Shown here: positions 45,572-56,049 of the stretch, piece after piece
Layout of the letters: every line of letters starts with the position of its first letter
Numbering within the stretch: position 1 is the first letter of the stretch
NCBI RefSeq assembly: GCF_021869535.1
Contig: NW_026262581.1
Span: forward strand, 115,782,771 to 115,846,770
Direction of reading: 5' to 3'
Source of the DNA: Mytilus californianus
Lineage: Eukaryota; Mollusca; Bivalvia; Mytilida; Mytilidae
DNA: 64,000 nucleotides
The notes under the pieces: model-generated
Database searches by the model: none
The model's input: the letters and a program-made list of their open reading frames with translations, nothing else
What the model was told of the DNA's origin: nothing
Translations under genes and position numbers: made by a program

Positions 45572-46135
45572 GTTATCTTGGTGTAATCAGGGGTGTACAG
45601 AATTTTACACCGTTGTGGAAAATTCATACACCCTGAGGCGCAGCCGAATGGGTGTATGAATTTTCAACACCGGTGTAAAATTCCGTACACCCCTGATTTC
45701 ACCAAGATAACGAATTTATTTCTTATGAACAATTCCTTTACTCATTTTTAAACCAGGATGTAAAATTGAAAAATGGTAATGAAAAATTTCCAATGTAAAA
45801 TTTTTTCAACGTCGATGTTGCTGCCCATAATTTGTCAAATACTTTTTTTCTTTATTTTTGGGAAAATTCAGAAATTTTTGTGTTCTTTTGAACTTTCGGG
45901 AAAAAAATTTAAATATTTTTTTTAATTTTTTGTCCTCAAATTTATTTATTTTTTATTTTTATTTATTTATTTTTTTTGTTGACATTTTATTATTTTTTTC
46001 TTTATTTTGGCAAAATTTTATTTTTTGAAATTTTTTGGCAAAATTTTATTTATCCCGGGGTGAACAAGGGTGGTGTGTTATTTACACCGGGGTAATTAAC
46101 CAATCAGATTGTAGTATTTTTGCTGCATAAGAAAT
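45572..46135. mobile_element. Foldback element: 62-bp hairpin arms plus outer inverted ends
   Basis: Bases 45572-45633 and 45650-45711 are near-perfect inverted repeats (start GTTATCTTGGTG, loop of 16 bases). Just outside, TTATTTCTTATG at about 45717 is repeated inverted as CATAAGAAATAA at about 46124, with a T-rich interior. Boundaries of the whole element are uncertain. Confidence 0.7.
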
Positions 46136-46139
46136 AAGG

Positions 46140-48081
46140 CCTTTTGCAAGGAGAAATGACTGTCCTTATCCAGCATATTCCCATTTACAAGTGTCAGTCC
46201 AGGTTTCCAACTCTTCATCCAGTTTGGCCCTTTTTACAGAAGATTCCATATGCACGAGATATTTGCCACTAAACGTAAGCGAGCAGCAATCAATAAATTA
46301 ATGTTTCTCTATAGTAAACCTACAATGCCGTATAACAGGGATAAGTCGGTTAATTCTTGACTGAAAGTCTTCCTTGAATTGCTGACAAAGATCAATATCT
46401 GATAAACATTAATTCGAATGACAAATGCCCAATGCAAGAATTACTTTCAAATAAGAGCATAAAGCAGAATTGTTTTGTTCATTATCCGAAAGTGACATTC
46501 GTAATTACACAAATAATTATACAATGATTTGTTGTCTTTACCGAATGAGAAATAAATCAAATGAGTCTGAATGTTAGATTCTCTTGGGCACTGATATAGT
46601 GAATTTATCAACTTTTATCAATTTGCTCACGTGCATATTTATGAAATATCAAATCTAATTTTGTCAGAAAATAAAAAACTCTTTTAAGATATGGAATATT
46701 TTCATATTGTTTTACACTGTCGCTACATTTTTTCCAAGGCTTCAAGGCTTCGAACTCGCATATTGCAGACTTGAAAACATAGGGAAATAACGTACATTGA
46801 CATTAAAATTACTTGTCTGATTTTCAGAAACAATTAGTACGCACTAATTATGGCGTACTTGTACATTGTCCATGAGATTTAGAAATACAACTACTTGGAC
46901 TTCCCCGTCGGCCAGTAAGACCTTACAATAACTATTTCAGGCGTTTGTAAGTATGTGACCTATTGCAACCAAATGTTTCTTTAAATCGATCTGCAAGTTT
47001 AGAAGGCGCAAAATCTTGACTGCCACTGGAAAAAGAATATAAGGTGGGTAGGTGGAAACCTGCATAACTTTTTTATTATTTATTTGTTCTGGTATCATCA
47101 GATTTCCTTGTGTCACAGTGAAATCTATTGTTTCGATTATGATCAATTCAGAAGCATAAGATTTTAACAACAGATTTTTACTGGACATTAACTTTTTGAT
47201 AACTTCATTTTGAAAGTGATATGCTATGTCGATGTTTCCTTTTCAAGTACTAGTACATTGTAAATCTACTTTTCAAATTCACTTCCACAACATAAAATAT
47301 CATTCTTCTTCACATTTATAAAACATCTTACATCACTTTATAGCATTGACCATTCAGAACTTTTAACATATTTTGAATCCTCTTTAAATCATCAATGACA
47401 ACGTTCGATTAAAAGATCGTCTGTCATGATGTGTTCTTGATGCAAGCACTGACAGTTTTTCTCAAAGTTAGAATAGATTTTGGAATACAATGTAAGCTTT
47501 AAATAAAATATGACAATTTGAATATATGATGCTTTATACACGAATTAAAGGAATGTGAAAAGTAAGTTATTGTACTTTAATTTATAAATAAAGTAAGACA
47601 ATTTATTCTTCCAATGGAAAGGTTCAATGAACTGTCATTTTTCGTCATAATTCGAAAAAATTTAATAAAATAATATGTTTCTTCTTAACCCTATATATGA
47701 TTTTAACTTTAACTTTCACTTAAACGAGGACCACATGAAACATTGAAATGCAAACATTTTGAAAGAAACATAAAAGAGAAACATGACTCAACTTTTTGAT
47801 AACCGCCTTTCTTTCAAGATGACTGACCGTGTAATATTGTTAATTTAATATGGAAGGAAATGATTAAAACAGACCAACACTTTGATGTTAGCTGTAAATT
47901 AGTCTGTTTAAAAGACACAAAGTAAACTTTGGTTAACAGGATTCATGTTGCTTGATTATTATATTTTTAGACTTTTGTTTTTCTTCGTCTGTTTTGTTTA
48001 GCCATGGCTTTCTTTTGTCCTTTATAACACGTTCATGTGGGTTATTGGACATTCTAAGTTTCCTTTTCTTATTTGTTTCAG
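46140..48081. other. No certain gene
   Basis: AT-rich. A - strand open frame at 46937-47188 has no recognised domain or splice context. It is intronic if the exon at 48082 belongs to the receptor gene. Confidence 0.4.
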
Positions 48082-48147
48082 GCGACTAACAGTTTCAAAA
48101 CAAGGACGCAGGCGGGTAAAAACAACACTGATCATCAAGTTACCTGA
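48082..48147 (+). CDS. Possible alternative last exon of the iGluR-like gene
   Basis: A strong acceptor (TTCCTTTTCTTATTTGTTTCAG) precedes an in-frame phase-0 stretch of 21 codons and a TGA. It reads ATNSFKTRTQAGKNNTDHQVT, a polar tail like that of exon 6, and shares ACAAGG.C and TGAT words with exon 6. It could be a mutually exclusive terminal exon or a decayed duplicate. No expression evidence is available here. Confidence 0.3.
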   Translation, partial: ATNSFKTRTQAGKNNTDHQVT

Positions 48148-48269
48148 AACGAACACCTTGCTTGATACTTTTATTGACAACATATGTGTTGTTATCAGTG
48201 AGGCAAAAGAGACAAAAGACAAAAAAGCGGCAATATAAAATCATAAGTCGAAGAACCGACACAACAATG

Positions 48270-48525
48270 ACAAAATAAGTGGAGAATCATGGACACAGAT
48301 GATGTCCCCTCTTGCATATAACGTTATAAAGGGCATAACTCTAGAACCGTAAAAGTCACCCAAATTCGAACTTGATCTGTGTTATGTGGTAATAAGCATT
48401 GTGTATAAGTTTCATAACATTTGGTTGAGGCAAACTAAAGTTAGTGAATGGAAACCAATTTTGGGACGTACGTACGTACGGACAAGGGTAACACTTAATG
48501 CCCCCTCCGGTGACATATAACAATC
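48270..48525 (+). repeat. Family C element copy, short
   Basis: Left end GGAGAATCATGGACACAGATG, TATAACGTTATAAAGGGC, one core unit with CATTTGGTTGAGGCAAAC, and right end GGGACGTACGTACGTACGG, AATGCCCCCTCCGG. Same structure as 29150 and 57707. Confidence 0.78.
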
Positions 48526-48529
48526 CACA

Positions 48530-49050
48530 AAACACTGCATAGAAAATAAACTGAGCAACATGAACGCCGCCAAAAACCAGTGATGGTATCAGGTGCTCTG
48601 GAAGCGTAAGCAGATCCGGTCCACAAGTGGCATCCGTGTTTTTCAACAGTTACCGAAGTCGTCATTCATAACGAAACCAATTGTGCTCCTCTGCCCTCAG
48701 ACTAGTTCTGTTATTCAAGGAGGCTGACTTTGCATAAGGGTTTGTGAGTAAAAGTAAAATAATTCAATAAAAAAGCCTTATCATATGCTGAATTAAAAAT
48801 AAAATGTTACTATTTGGATGTTGACACCTTTGACCTATTACCTATAAAATCGAGGCCATTATACGACTTCATAACGTATAAAAATGTCTTTATGGTCGTA
48901 CTTATCTAGCGGCAAAAAAAATGTAAAACAGATCTTACCATGTATTTAACATAGAAGCCTACTAAATTACAGCAGAGATTTACAACTGAGTACTAAAACA
49001 ATTTTGGGTCTGAAGCTGGCCATGGTTCAAGAGAGTCCGAGACAACAAAA
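48530..49050. other. No gene seen
   Basis: AT-rich sequence between the family C copy and the putative 3' end of the - strand gene. Confidence 0.4.
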
Positions 49051-49072
49051 TCAATTTGAAACTTTAAATTCT

Positions 49073-49078
49073 TTTATT
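49073..49078 (-). terminator. Candidate polyadenylation signal for the - strand exon at 50093-50290
   Basis: AATAAA on the - strand about 1 kb after the TGA of that exon, in a position compatible with a roughly 1-kb 3' untranslated region. Nearer signals were not checked exhaustively. Confidence 0.3.
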
Positions 49079-50092
49079 GCATTTTTACTTTAAAAAACGA
49101 TATAAAAATGTAAAATTAAGTATACAGTTAATATAAGAATAGAAAAAAATCATTCATATAGATGAACATTAAAATCTTTGGACACCTACTGTGTATAAAA
49201 AAAATCATGACGAATTAAAATCAATTAAATCTCAACAATGTATACATTATTAACAAGATAATTTTGTACTGAAGCAACCAAACTATACTATATTGATGAA
49301 GACATAATAAAAAAAAAACCAACTGTGTCAAGAGCACTGGTTACTTCCGTCAACAAATCAGCTAGACTGGACATTGCTTGTAGACTAAGATGTGATTAGA
49401 TGAAAGCAAATTTTGCAATCATACCAATGATCTCCATATTTTTATATTGAGTTATCACCAGACATGAAACATTGTCTATGTTTACAATTTAAGTCAAGTA
49501 TGTCTGGAACAACTCAACTGAAAATCGTTAGATACTTTTCATGGAACTTAACATTGTGTAACAGTTTGAAAAGAATTAAGTAAATAATACCGGCGAAATC
49601 ACAAGACATGGTCGGACGAATAGATGTTTGAATGCACAGACCGACAATGGTATACCAAAATACACCTATGACAGACATACAAATACTCATCAAATATACC
49701 AGGTACGTCAGACGTGCATTTTGTCTACACAATACTTACACAAAACTGGAATATTTTAAGCATAGAAATTCAAGTCGAATAAAATCGTATATACCGGTAT
49801 ATGATTTAGGAATTAACTCCAGAGAAAGCAACTATGTTTACTCTATGATAAAAAGACATTTTTATATGATTAATTGATGATGTTGCTTAATGTCCCGTGG
49901 CAAATATTTCATGCTCGTCATTTTCACTTCATGTGATATGCAGAGCCCGATTGTAATACAAATGTTAACATATATTATATAAAGTAAAATCCTTTATCAT
50001 GACAACAGTGAACAGCAGGAATAATTGGGAAGCAGTAGATTTAAGCATGTTTGCCAATACGAAGTATTCATAATCCACATATCCGTGACAGT

Positions 50093-50290
50093 TCAATCAG
50101 CATCTGTATAATCAGCTGCCCAAGTAAAATTGTTTATTTTTGCAGAACTTCTCCTTCTAAGTGATGATGTAGGTGATATATTCTGGCTCAATGAAACTCC
50201 TGTAGCCCAGGGAAGTGCCTGATCTATTCCTGCTTGTATCAAACTATCATATGCTTCATCTCTGTATACAATGGCACCAAATGTAAACAC
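50093..50290 (-). CDS. 3'-terminal coding exon of an unidentified gene
   Basis: On the - strand an acceptor (TTTTTTTGTAG) directly precedes 65 codons and a TGA. The product begins VFTFGAIVYRDEAYDSLIQ, continues AGIDQALPWATGVSLSQN and ends with a basic, serine-rich tail (SLRRRSSAK) and an acidic end (ADYTDAD). The composition and codon order look like real protein, the splice site is good, and no transposon family I know matches. The hydrophobic start and charged tail would suit a membrane-protein C-terminus, but that is a guess. Upstream exons should lie beyond 50290 toward higher coordinates; I found none. Confidence 0.5.
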   Translation of the reverse strand: MFTFGAIVYRDEAYDSLIQAGIDQALPWATGVSLSQNISPTSSLRRRSSAKINNFTWAADYTDAD

Positions 50291-50294
50291 CTAC

Positions 50295-50735
50295 AAAAAA
50301 ATAAACCTATAATTGCATCTTGCCACATAACTATTGAGGTCCATCAAACAAGGGTATGCTAAGACAACTTTTTTCAAGTACTAAATGTATAATAAACAGA
50401 CCCAAGATTCTTTTTTTTTTTTGCCCTGTTGCCTTTAAGCTCTAAACACATTTATATTTTTGGTTTTCAAAAATCTTGGTGTTCAGTATACTTGATAACG
50501 TTTGTTAAAATAAGTTTCTATTCATATCACCAATAGAAGTTCACAGCTTGCAGTAGGTGTCTGACAGAACCGAAAAAAAGCTGACACGTTACAAGTCATC
50601 ACTGTCGAGTTGCAGACCAGATATCTACAATCTGCAACTAAGGGATTTAATGGAGGGATTATCCACAATTTCTCCCAGTTCCCTCCCAAAATTATGGGAG
50701 AGTTTCTGGAGTTTTTTTGGTGTGATACCATTTTT
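50295..50735. other. No gene seen
   Basis: Sequence upstream of the - strand exon, presumably intron. Overlapping short frames at 50522-50876 enter the neighbouring repeat element. Confidence 0.4.
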
Positions 50736-50736
50736 A

Positions 50737-52042
50737 ATACGACCGCAAAAAAATTTTTGTGGTCGTATATTGGTATGACGTTGGCGTCGTCGTCGTCGTC
50801 GTCGTCGTCCGGCGTCGTCCGAAGACACATTAGTTTTCGCACTCTAACTTTAGTTAAAGTGAACGGATCTCAATGAAATTTTACCATAAGGTTCAATACC
50901 ACAAAAGGAGGGGATTGATTTTGGGGGTTATGGTACCAACAGTTAAGGAATTAGGGGCCAAAAATAAGCATTTTTGTAACTTCCAGACATAACTTGTGTG
51001 TAAGTGTATGGATCTCTCTGATATTGTACCACAAGGTTCCATATTACAAAGGGAATGCTGGGATTGATTTTGGGGGTAATTGCCTCCAAATTTTAGGAAT
51101 TAGGGGCCAAAAAGGGGCAAAAAACAAGCATTTTTCTAGTTTCATAACAATAACTTTTGTGTAAGTGTATGGATCTCTCTGACATTGTATCACAAGGTTC
51201 CATATCACAAAGGGAATGCTGGGATTGATTTTGGGGGTAATTGGCTCCAAATTTTAGGAATTAGGGGCCAAAAAGGGGCAAAAAACAAGCATTTTCTAGT
51301 TTCATGACAATAATTTGTGTGTAAGTGTATCGATCTTTATGAAATTGTACTACAAGGTTCCATATCACAAAGGGAAAGCTGGAATTGATTTTGGGGGTAA
51401 TTCCCTCAAAATTTTAGTAATTAGGGGCCATAAAAGGGCAAAAAAACAAGCATTTTTCTAGTTTCAGGACAATAACGTGTGTGTAAGTGTATCGATCTTT
51501 ATGAAATTGTACTGCAAGGTTCCATATCACAAAGGGAAAGCTGGGTTTGAGTTTGGGGGTAATTGCCCTAAACGTTTAGGAATTTCGGGCCAAAAAGGGG
51601 CCAAAAAACAAGCATTTTTCTAGTTTCCAGACAATAACTTGTGTTCAAGTGTATGGATCTCTCTGAAATTGTACTGCAAGGTACCATACCACAAAGGGAA
51701 AGCTGGGATTGAGTTTGGGGGTGATGAATCATAAGTGGGTTCAAAAAATTTGGGGGGGGATTATTTTTTCCTTTTTTTTTTCTTTAAAATTTTCCATTTT
51801 AAATTGGTTATTTCTGATTTATATATAAAAGCAAATAATAATGATATGGTTTGAATAGGTAAATTAAAATTTTTTAAGTTCTTAGACCACTTTCATTCTG
51901 TGTCAGAAACCTATGCTGTGTCAAATATTTAATTATAATCCAAATTCAGTGCTGTATCAAGCTTGAATGGTGTGTCCATACTTGCCCCAACTGTTCAGGG
52001 TTCGACCTCTGCGGTCGTATCAAGCTGTGCCCCAGCGGAGCA
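50737..52042 (+). mobile_element. Element with about 161-bp tandem core and ATACGACCGCA ends (family G, full copy)
   Basis: The left end ATACGACCGCA is mirrored by TGCGGTCGTAT at 52010-52020, and a block to about 52042 (AGCTGTGCCCCAGCGGAGC) is shared with two other copies. The left end itself forms a hairpin (50737-50767). A (CGT)n run lies at about 50786-50815. The core units are keyed by AAGGTTC at 50888, 51033, 51194, 51354, 51516 and 51678: 160-162 bp except the first interval of 145. No transposase. The layout resembles bivalve pearl/CvA-type elements with repeat cores. Frames such as 51044-51250 are by-products. Confidence 0.85.
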
Positions 52043-52144
52043 TTTTATTACAATGTGTTTGGGGTATGAGATCTATTATCATATTTCCGCACTAATTACG
52101 TTATATTTGGTGAACAGAAAAATAAAATATATTACATTGATTTT

Positions 52145-52435
52145 TTGAAATTTTTTGTGGATTATTATCCTATGTATATTTCTTGGTAAAACAATGTTCA
52201 TGTTATGCAGTGTTTATAATATTTGTTAAAGAACAGATATAAAAAGCCGTCAATTGATGTACAAAGGACTGCTGATGTTGGTAGTAGGTTCCAATATATA
52301 AAATGAAACGTTATGAATCTTTATTGGTTTGAATTTGTTTACAGCGGTTAGTATGTTTGAGGCTTGTTCTGCTGTCTGATGTAATAAGAATGGCAGATTG
52401 CTGTATAATTTTATAGAATATAGATATGAAGTCAT
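52145..52435 (-). pseudogene. LINE 3' fragment, same family as 19567-20712
   Basis: The - strand encodes FYKIIQQSAILI.SDSRTSLKHTNRCKQ and IQTNKDS, matching the C-terminal end of the 19567 element (FYKIIHQHIAIY, SDSRTRYKHTNHFKQIQTNKDS). The 3' untranslated part (AATATACATAGGATAATAATCC) also matches. The coding part is broken by frameshifts. Confidence 0.85.
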
Positions 52436-53760
52436 TCTCTACAGGAGTACTTGGGAAATGTGTGAGGAAAATGTTAAGTTCATTCAACATTCGCCGAATG
52501 TGTTGCAGCATTTACTTGATAAGTTACTATTGTATTGTAATAAATGGAACATAGCGGTAAACACGGAGAAGACAAAAGATGTTGTTTTTCGAAATGGATG
52601 GAGGCCTGTGGTAAACCATTTTTATTTCAACGATAGTGAATTGGAAATTGAGAACTCCTATGTATACCTCGGTGTGTTGCTCCACTATAATGGAAAATGT
52701 TTGCAAACTCAAAAATATTTATCTCAACAAGGATCAAGAGCGTTGTCTTCACTTATAAATTCACTGAAACAAATGTATGTGACTACTGAACAACATATAT
52801 TTCTATTTGATAGTATGGTTTGATCCGTTTTAAGTTATGCGGCTGAAGTATAGGGTTTTCATCGTGCTGGTGATATAGAGCTAATATTTAATCGATTTTG
52901 TAGATTTGTTTTAAAACTTGGCAAGAAAGTCCCTACAATTCTTTTATACGGTGAACTTGGACATTTGCCATTGCATATTTTGATAAAATCTAAAATCCTG
53001 AAAAATTGGATTCATATTGTAACTAATAAACCTCATATTGTATATGAAGTTTATAAACTTTTGTACGAAAATGCAAATAATGGTAAAATTAATTGGGCGT
53101 CGAACTTCAAAAATTTGTTATGTAACCTTAGATTTAACGATGTATGGATTTCACCAGATTCTGGTAAATTATCATTTGATTATGTTAAAACACGTATTAA
53201 AGATCTTTTTTTACAAAGCTGGACTACAGTTTTAGAAGAATGTAACAAACTATGTATTTATAGACGATATAAACCAGTATTTGGTATTGAAAAATACTTA
53301 GATTTTCATTTTAATGTATCTATGTTAACTAAATTGCGTAGCGGCACACTTAAATTAAATGTTGAAGTTGGTCGTTATCAAAATACACAAAGAGAAAATA
53401 GAATTTGTATATGTTGCAATATGAATGTTTTAGAGGACGAATATCATTTTGTTTTATCATGTCCAGCATATAGATCTGTGCGAATAGAATTTGTACCTAA
53501 TTTTTACTATGCATGGCCAAATCGGCACAAGTTATATATTTTATTACAAACTCGTTGTAAATCTCTGACAGTAAAACTATGCAATTGTTTAAAAGCAGCT
53601 TGGAAAATAAGATCACATATATTATAGAATTATTGTATACTCTGTTACTACTGTTCTCTGCTGTCTTTTGTTTGTCATGTATTGTATATATTTTCGTTTG
53701 CCATAGCATGTACATGCTTCTTGCAAATATAGTATTCATTCATTCATTCATTCATTCAAC
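52436..53760 (+). pseudogene. LINE retrotransposon, 5'-truncated C-terminal part with stops
   Basis: The frame covers the reverse transcriptase thumb (LYCNKWNIAVNTEKTKDVVF, SYVYLGVLLHYNGKCLQTQKY), then SMV, stop, SVLSYAAEV, stop, GFHRAGD, then LYGELGHLPLHILIKSKILKNW and a C-terminal cysteine-histidine block (ICICCNMNVLEDEYHF, LSCPAYRS) ending at 53627. Two in-frame stops near 52823 and 52850 kill it. The 3' end is an (ATTC)n run at 53735-53758. It is related to, but distinct from, the LINE at 38832-41700. The catalytic YADD and endonuclease are absent. Confidence 0.88.
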
Positions 53761-53999
53761 ATAGTAATGTAATGTGCTATTAATGATTTATCTTATTATA
53801 ATGTGTTGTTTACATATGAAATTATATATCTTTTTTCTTTCTTCTTCTAATAACACTGACACTGACAGGCCGTATCTAAAATACGTGCTTTTGAAATTGC
53901 CTATGACTTTTGTGTGAGGTGACATTTGGGATATTTAAACATAATCAAACTGAGACTTATATTTTGGTATGCAAGCTGCGTTTTTCTTCAACACACGAC

Positions 54000-54430
54000 T
54001 AACTGGAAACAAAACAGTAACAAACCTAACGAAGTTGAAGAGCACTGAAAACCCCTGAAACTCTCAAAGTGCCAAATCTGGCTATCGACATCTACAAAAC
54101 CTTAGTCTTTAATATAGTTTTAGCGTTTTATGAATAGTTTATTAAAAAGCAATTGATCGATATGTCCACCAGCAGTGGCATCAACCCAGTGGTCGTAAAT
54201 ACTCATCAAAGATACTTGGCTTGTATTTTAGTATTCTAAAAGCACTGTTCGTCAACTTAAGACTCGTCAGTGGTGCTCGTAAAGAAAATAATTTGAAGGC
54301 CAAATAAAATTAGAAATTGAAGACCCCTGAAAACCTATTGGTAGAAATCAGCAACGGAGCGCGGACTACTTAGTTAATAGGTAAATGTGTCCGAAGAAAC
54401 GCCCACCAGCAGTAGCATCGACACAGTGGT
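54000..54430 (+). repeat. Interspersed repeat (CAGCAGTGGCATTGACC family), two partial copies
   Basis: ACCAGCAGTGGCATCAACCC and ACTCATCAAAGATACTTGGC at about 54170-54220, and a second partial unit with CCACCAGCAGTAGCATCGAC at about 54405. Also GAAGAGCACTGAAAACCCC and ACTCGTCAGTGGTGCTCG. Confidence 0.7.
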
Positions 54431-54460
54431 TGTGATAAATCATCGAACTTTAAAAGACTC

Positions 54461-54560
54461 ATAATATAGTAAGTATGCTAAACGCAATACCCCCATCACA
54501 CTAGGACCACGATCCAACTACAGACTTATAATATAGTAAGTATGCTACACGTAATACCCC
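54461..54560 (+). repeat. 67-bp tandem duplication of a transposon end
   Basis: ATAATATAGTAAGTATGCTA starts at 54461 and again at 54528, and each is followed by an ACG..ATACCCCC..TCACACTAG end. The left end of the element that follows is therefore present twice. Confidence 0.8.
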
Positions 54561-55006
54561 CTCACACTAGAACCATAATCCCACCACGACCTAATGAAAC
54601 ATTTTGGAAGTCGTAGTAAGATCGTGGTGGTCGTGGAAGGACATGTATAAATGTCTTCATGATCGTGGAGGTCCACGACCAACTTTGAACATGCTCAAAA
54701 CATTCGTAGTGCAGTCGTGGCCAACACTAGTCGAAGTAGAAGCGTAGGAAGGTCGGGATGGTGTAGAAGCATCGTATTGGAAATCGTGGTGCAATCGGGT
54801 AGCCAATGGAAAAGATTTCGCTGCGACCTTACTACGATTTCACTGCGACTATCCCGATTTCACTACGTCTTTATTACGCTTCTAATACGATATTGATAAG
54901 ACTATACTACGACGAGGAAAACAATAGTACGCTGCTACTACGCGCTTGCCGTCCTTATGATACTACTACGTCCTAGACACGATAATTGCACAACCTCATT
55001 CTGTTA

Positions 55007-55930
55007 TAAAAAAAATTGCTTCGCCCAGCGCAGCTGGAAACGACCGCAGAGGTCCAACCCTGAACAGTTGGGGCAAAAATGGACACAATATTCGCGCTTG
55101 ATACAGGTCTGAATTTGGATTGTAATTGAATATTTGACACATAATAGGTTTCTGACACAGAATAACTGAAGTCAAAGAACTTAGAATTGGTTATATGATT
55201 TGAATTGATATTCAATTTTTTTGCTTTTGTGCAATACACTAAGCTGTTGCGCATTGACCTCCCCCCCAAAAAATGTTTGTTTACCCCCCCCCCCCCCTTT
55301 TTCTGTTTGATTTCTTAAATCTTGAGGAGAAAAAATTGTCCCCATCCCCCCCCGGCCCAATTTTTTTTAACTCCCCCCCCCCTTTTCCAAAAAAAAAATC
55401 TTTCCCTCAAGATATGGTCATAATCTCAATTCAAATTTCCAATGGAATTTGCAACCATAATAATCCATTTAAATACATCATAAAAGTCTTGAAATAGAAA
55501 ATGACATACATAATCATGGCTAAAATTAATTTACCTTAATCAGCATTTTTAAAATTATTAAAATAGTAACTTCTAGAAATAAATTGAAAGCTAATCACCT
55601 CAAGACAATACAACATTCCTTTACACATAATTTAAAAGCAGTGTAAGGGAGGTAATTCAAACACAACATTGAATTACCTCCCTTACACTGTAATTTGTAC
55701 TGAAGTAATTGTCCATTAACCAGGACACCCTTGTTTTTTCTCACTTTTTTGCCCCTAATTCCTAAACGGTTTGAGCCAAAAAAAAACCAAAGCCAATCCT
55801 AACCATCCCTTTGTGGTATGGAAACTTGTATAATTTCAGAGAGATCCATACACCGTTCCACAAGTTATTGTCTGGAAACTAGAAAAATGCTTATTTGGGC
55901 CCCTTGTTGGCCCCTAATGCCTAACGGATG
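55007..55930 (-). repeat. Family G element copy, incomplete
   Basis: Starts with the shared right-end block (GCTTCGCCCAGCGCAGCTGG, ACGACCGCAGAGGT, CCCTGAACAGTTGGGGC), then C-runs at about 55261-55395, and one core unit at about 55740-55925 (AGAGATCCATACAC, GCCCCTAATTCCTAAACGG). The left end is missing. Confidence 0.78.
55639..55690. repeat. Perfect 22-bp hairpin
   Basis: CAGTGTAAGGGAGGTAATTC at 55639 and its complement at 55669-55690 are separated by 8 bases. A short foldback inside the family G copy. Confidence 0.9.
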
Positions 55931-56049
55931 CAATAACTTCTACCTGTAGTTCAACCATGGACACACATGAGCAAAACCTACTTCTGCAATCTTTAATTCA
56001 GCTGCACTATATCTATTTGGCTGATCAGGCTACACTCTTAGTTATAAGA

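Noticed and set aside
46937..47188. 83-codon - strand frame
   Set aside because: No domain, no splice context, AT-rich composition like surrounding intergenic DNA.
50786..50815. (CGT)n as a coding repeat of aspartate or arginine
   Set aside because: It is a microsatellite within a non-coding mobile element; frames through it have no other support.
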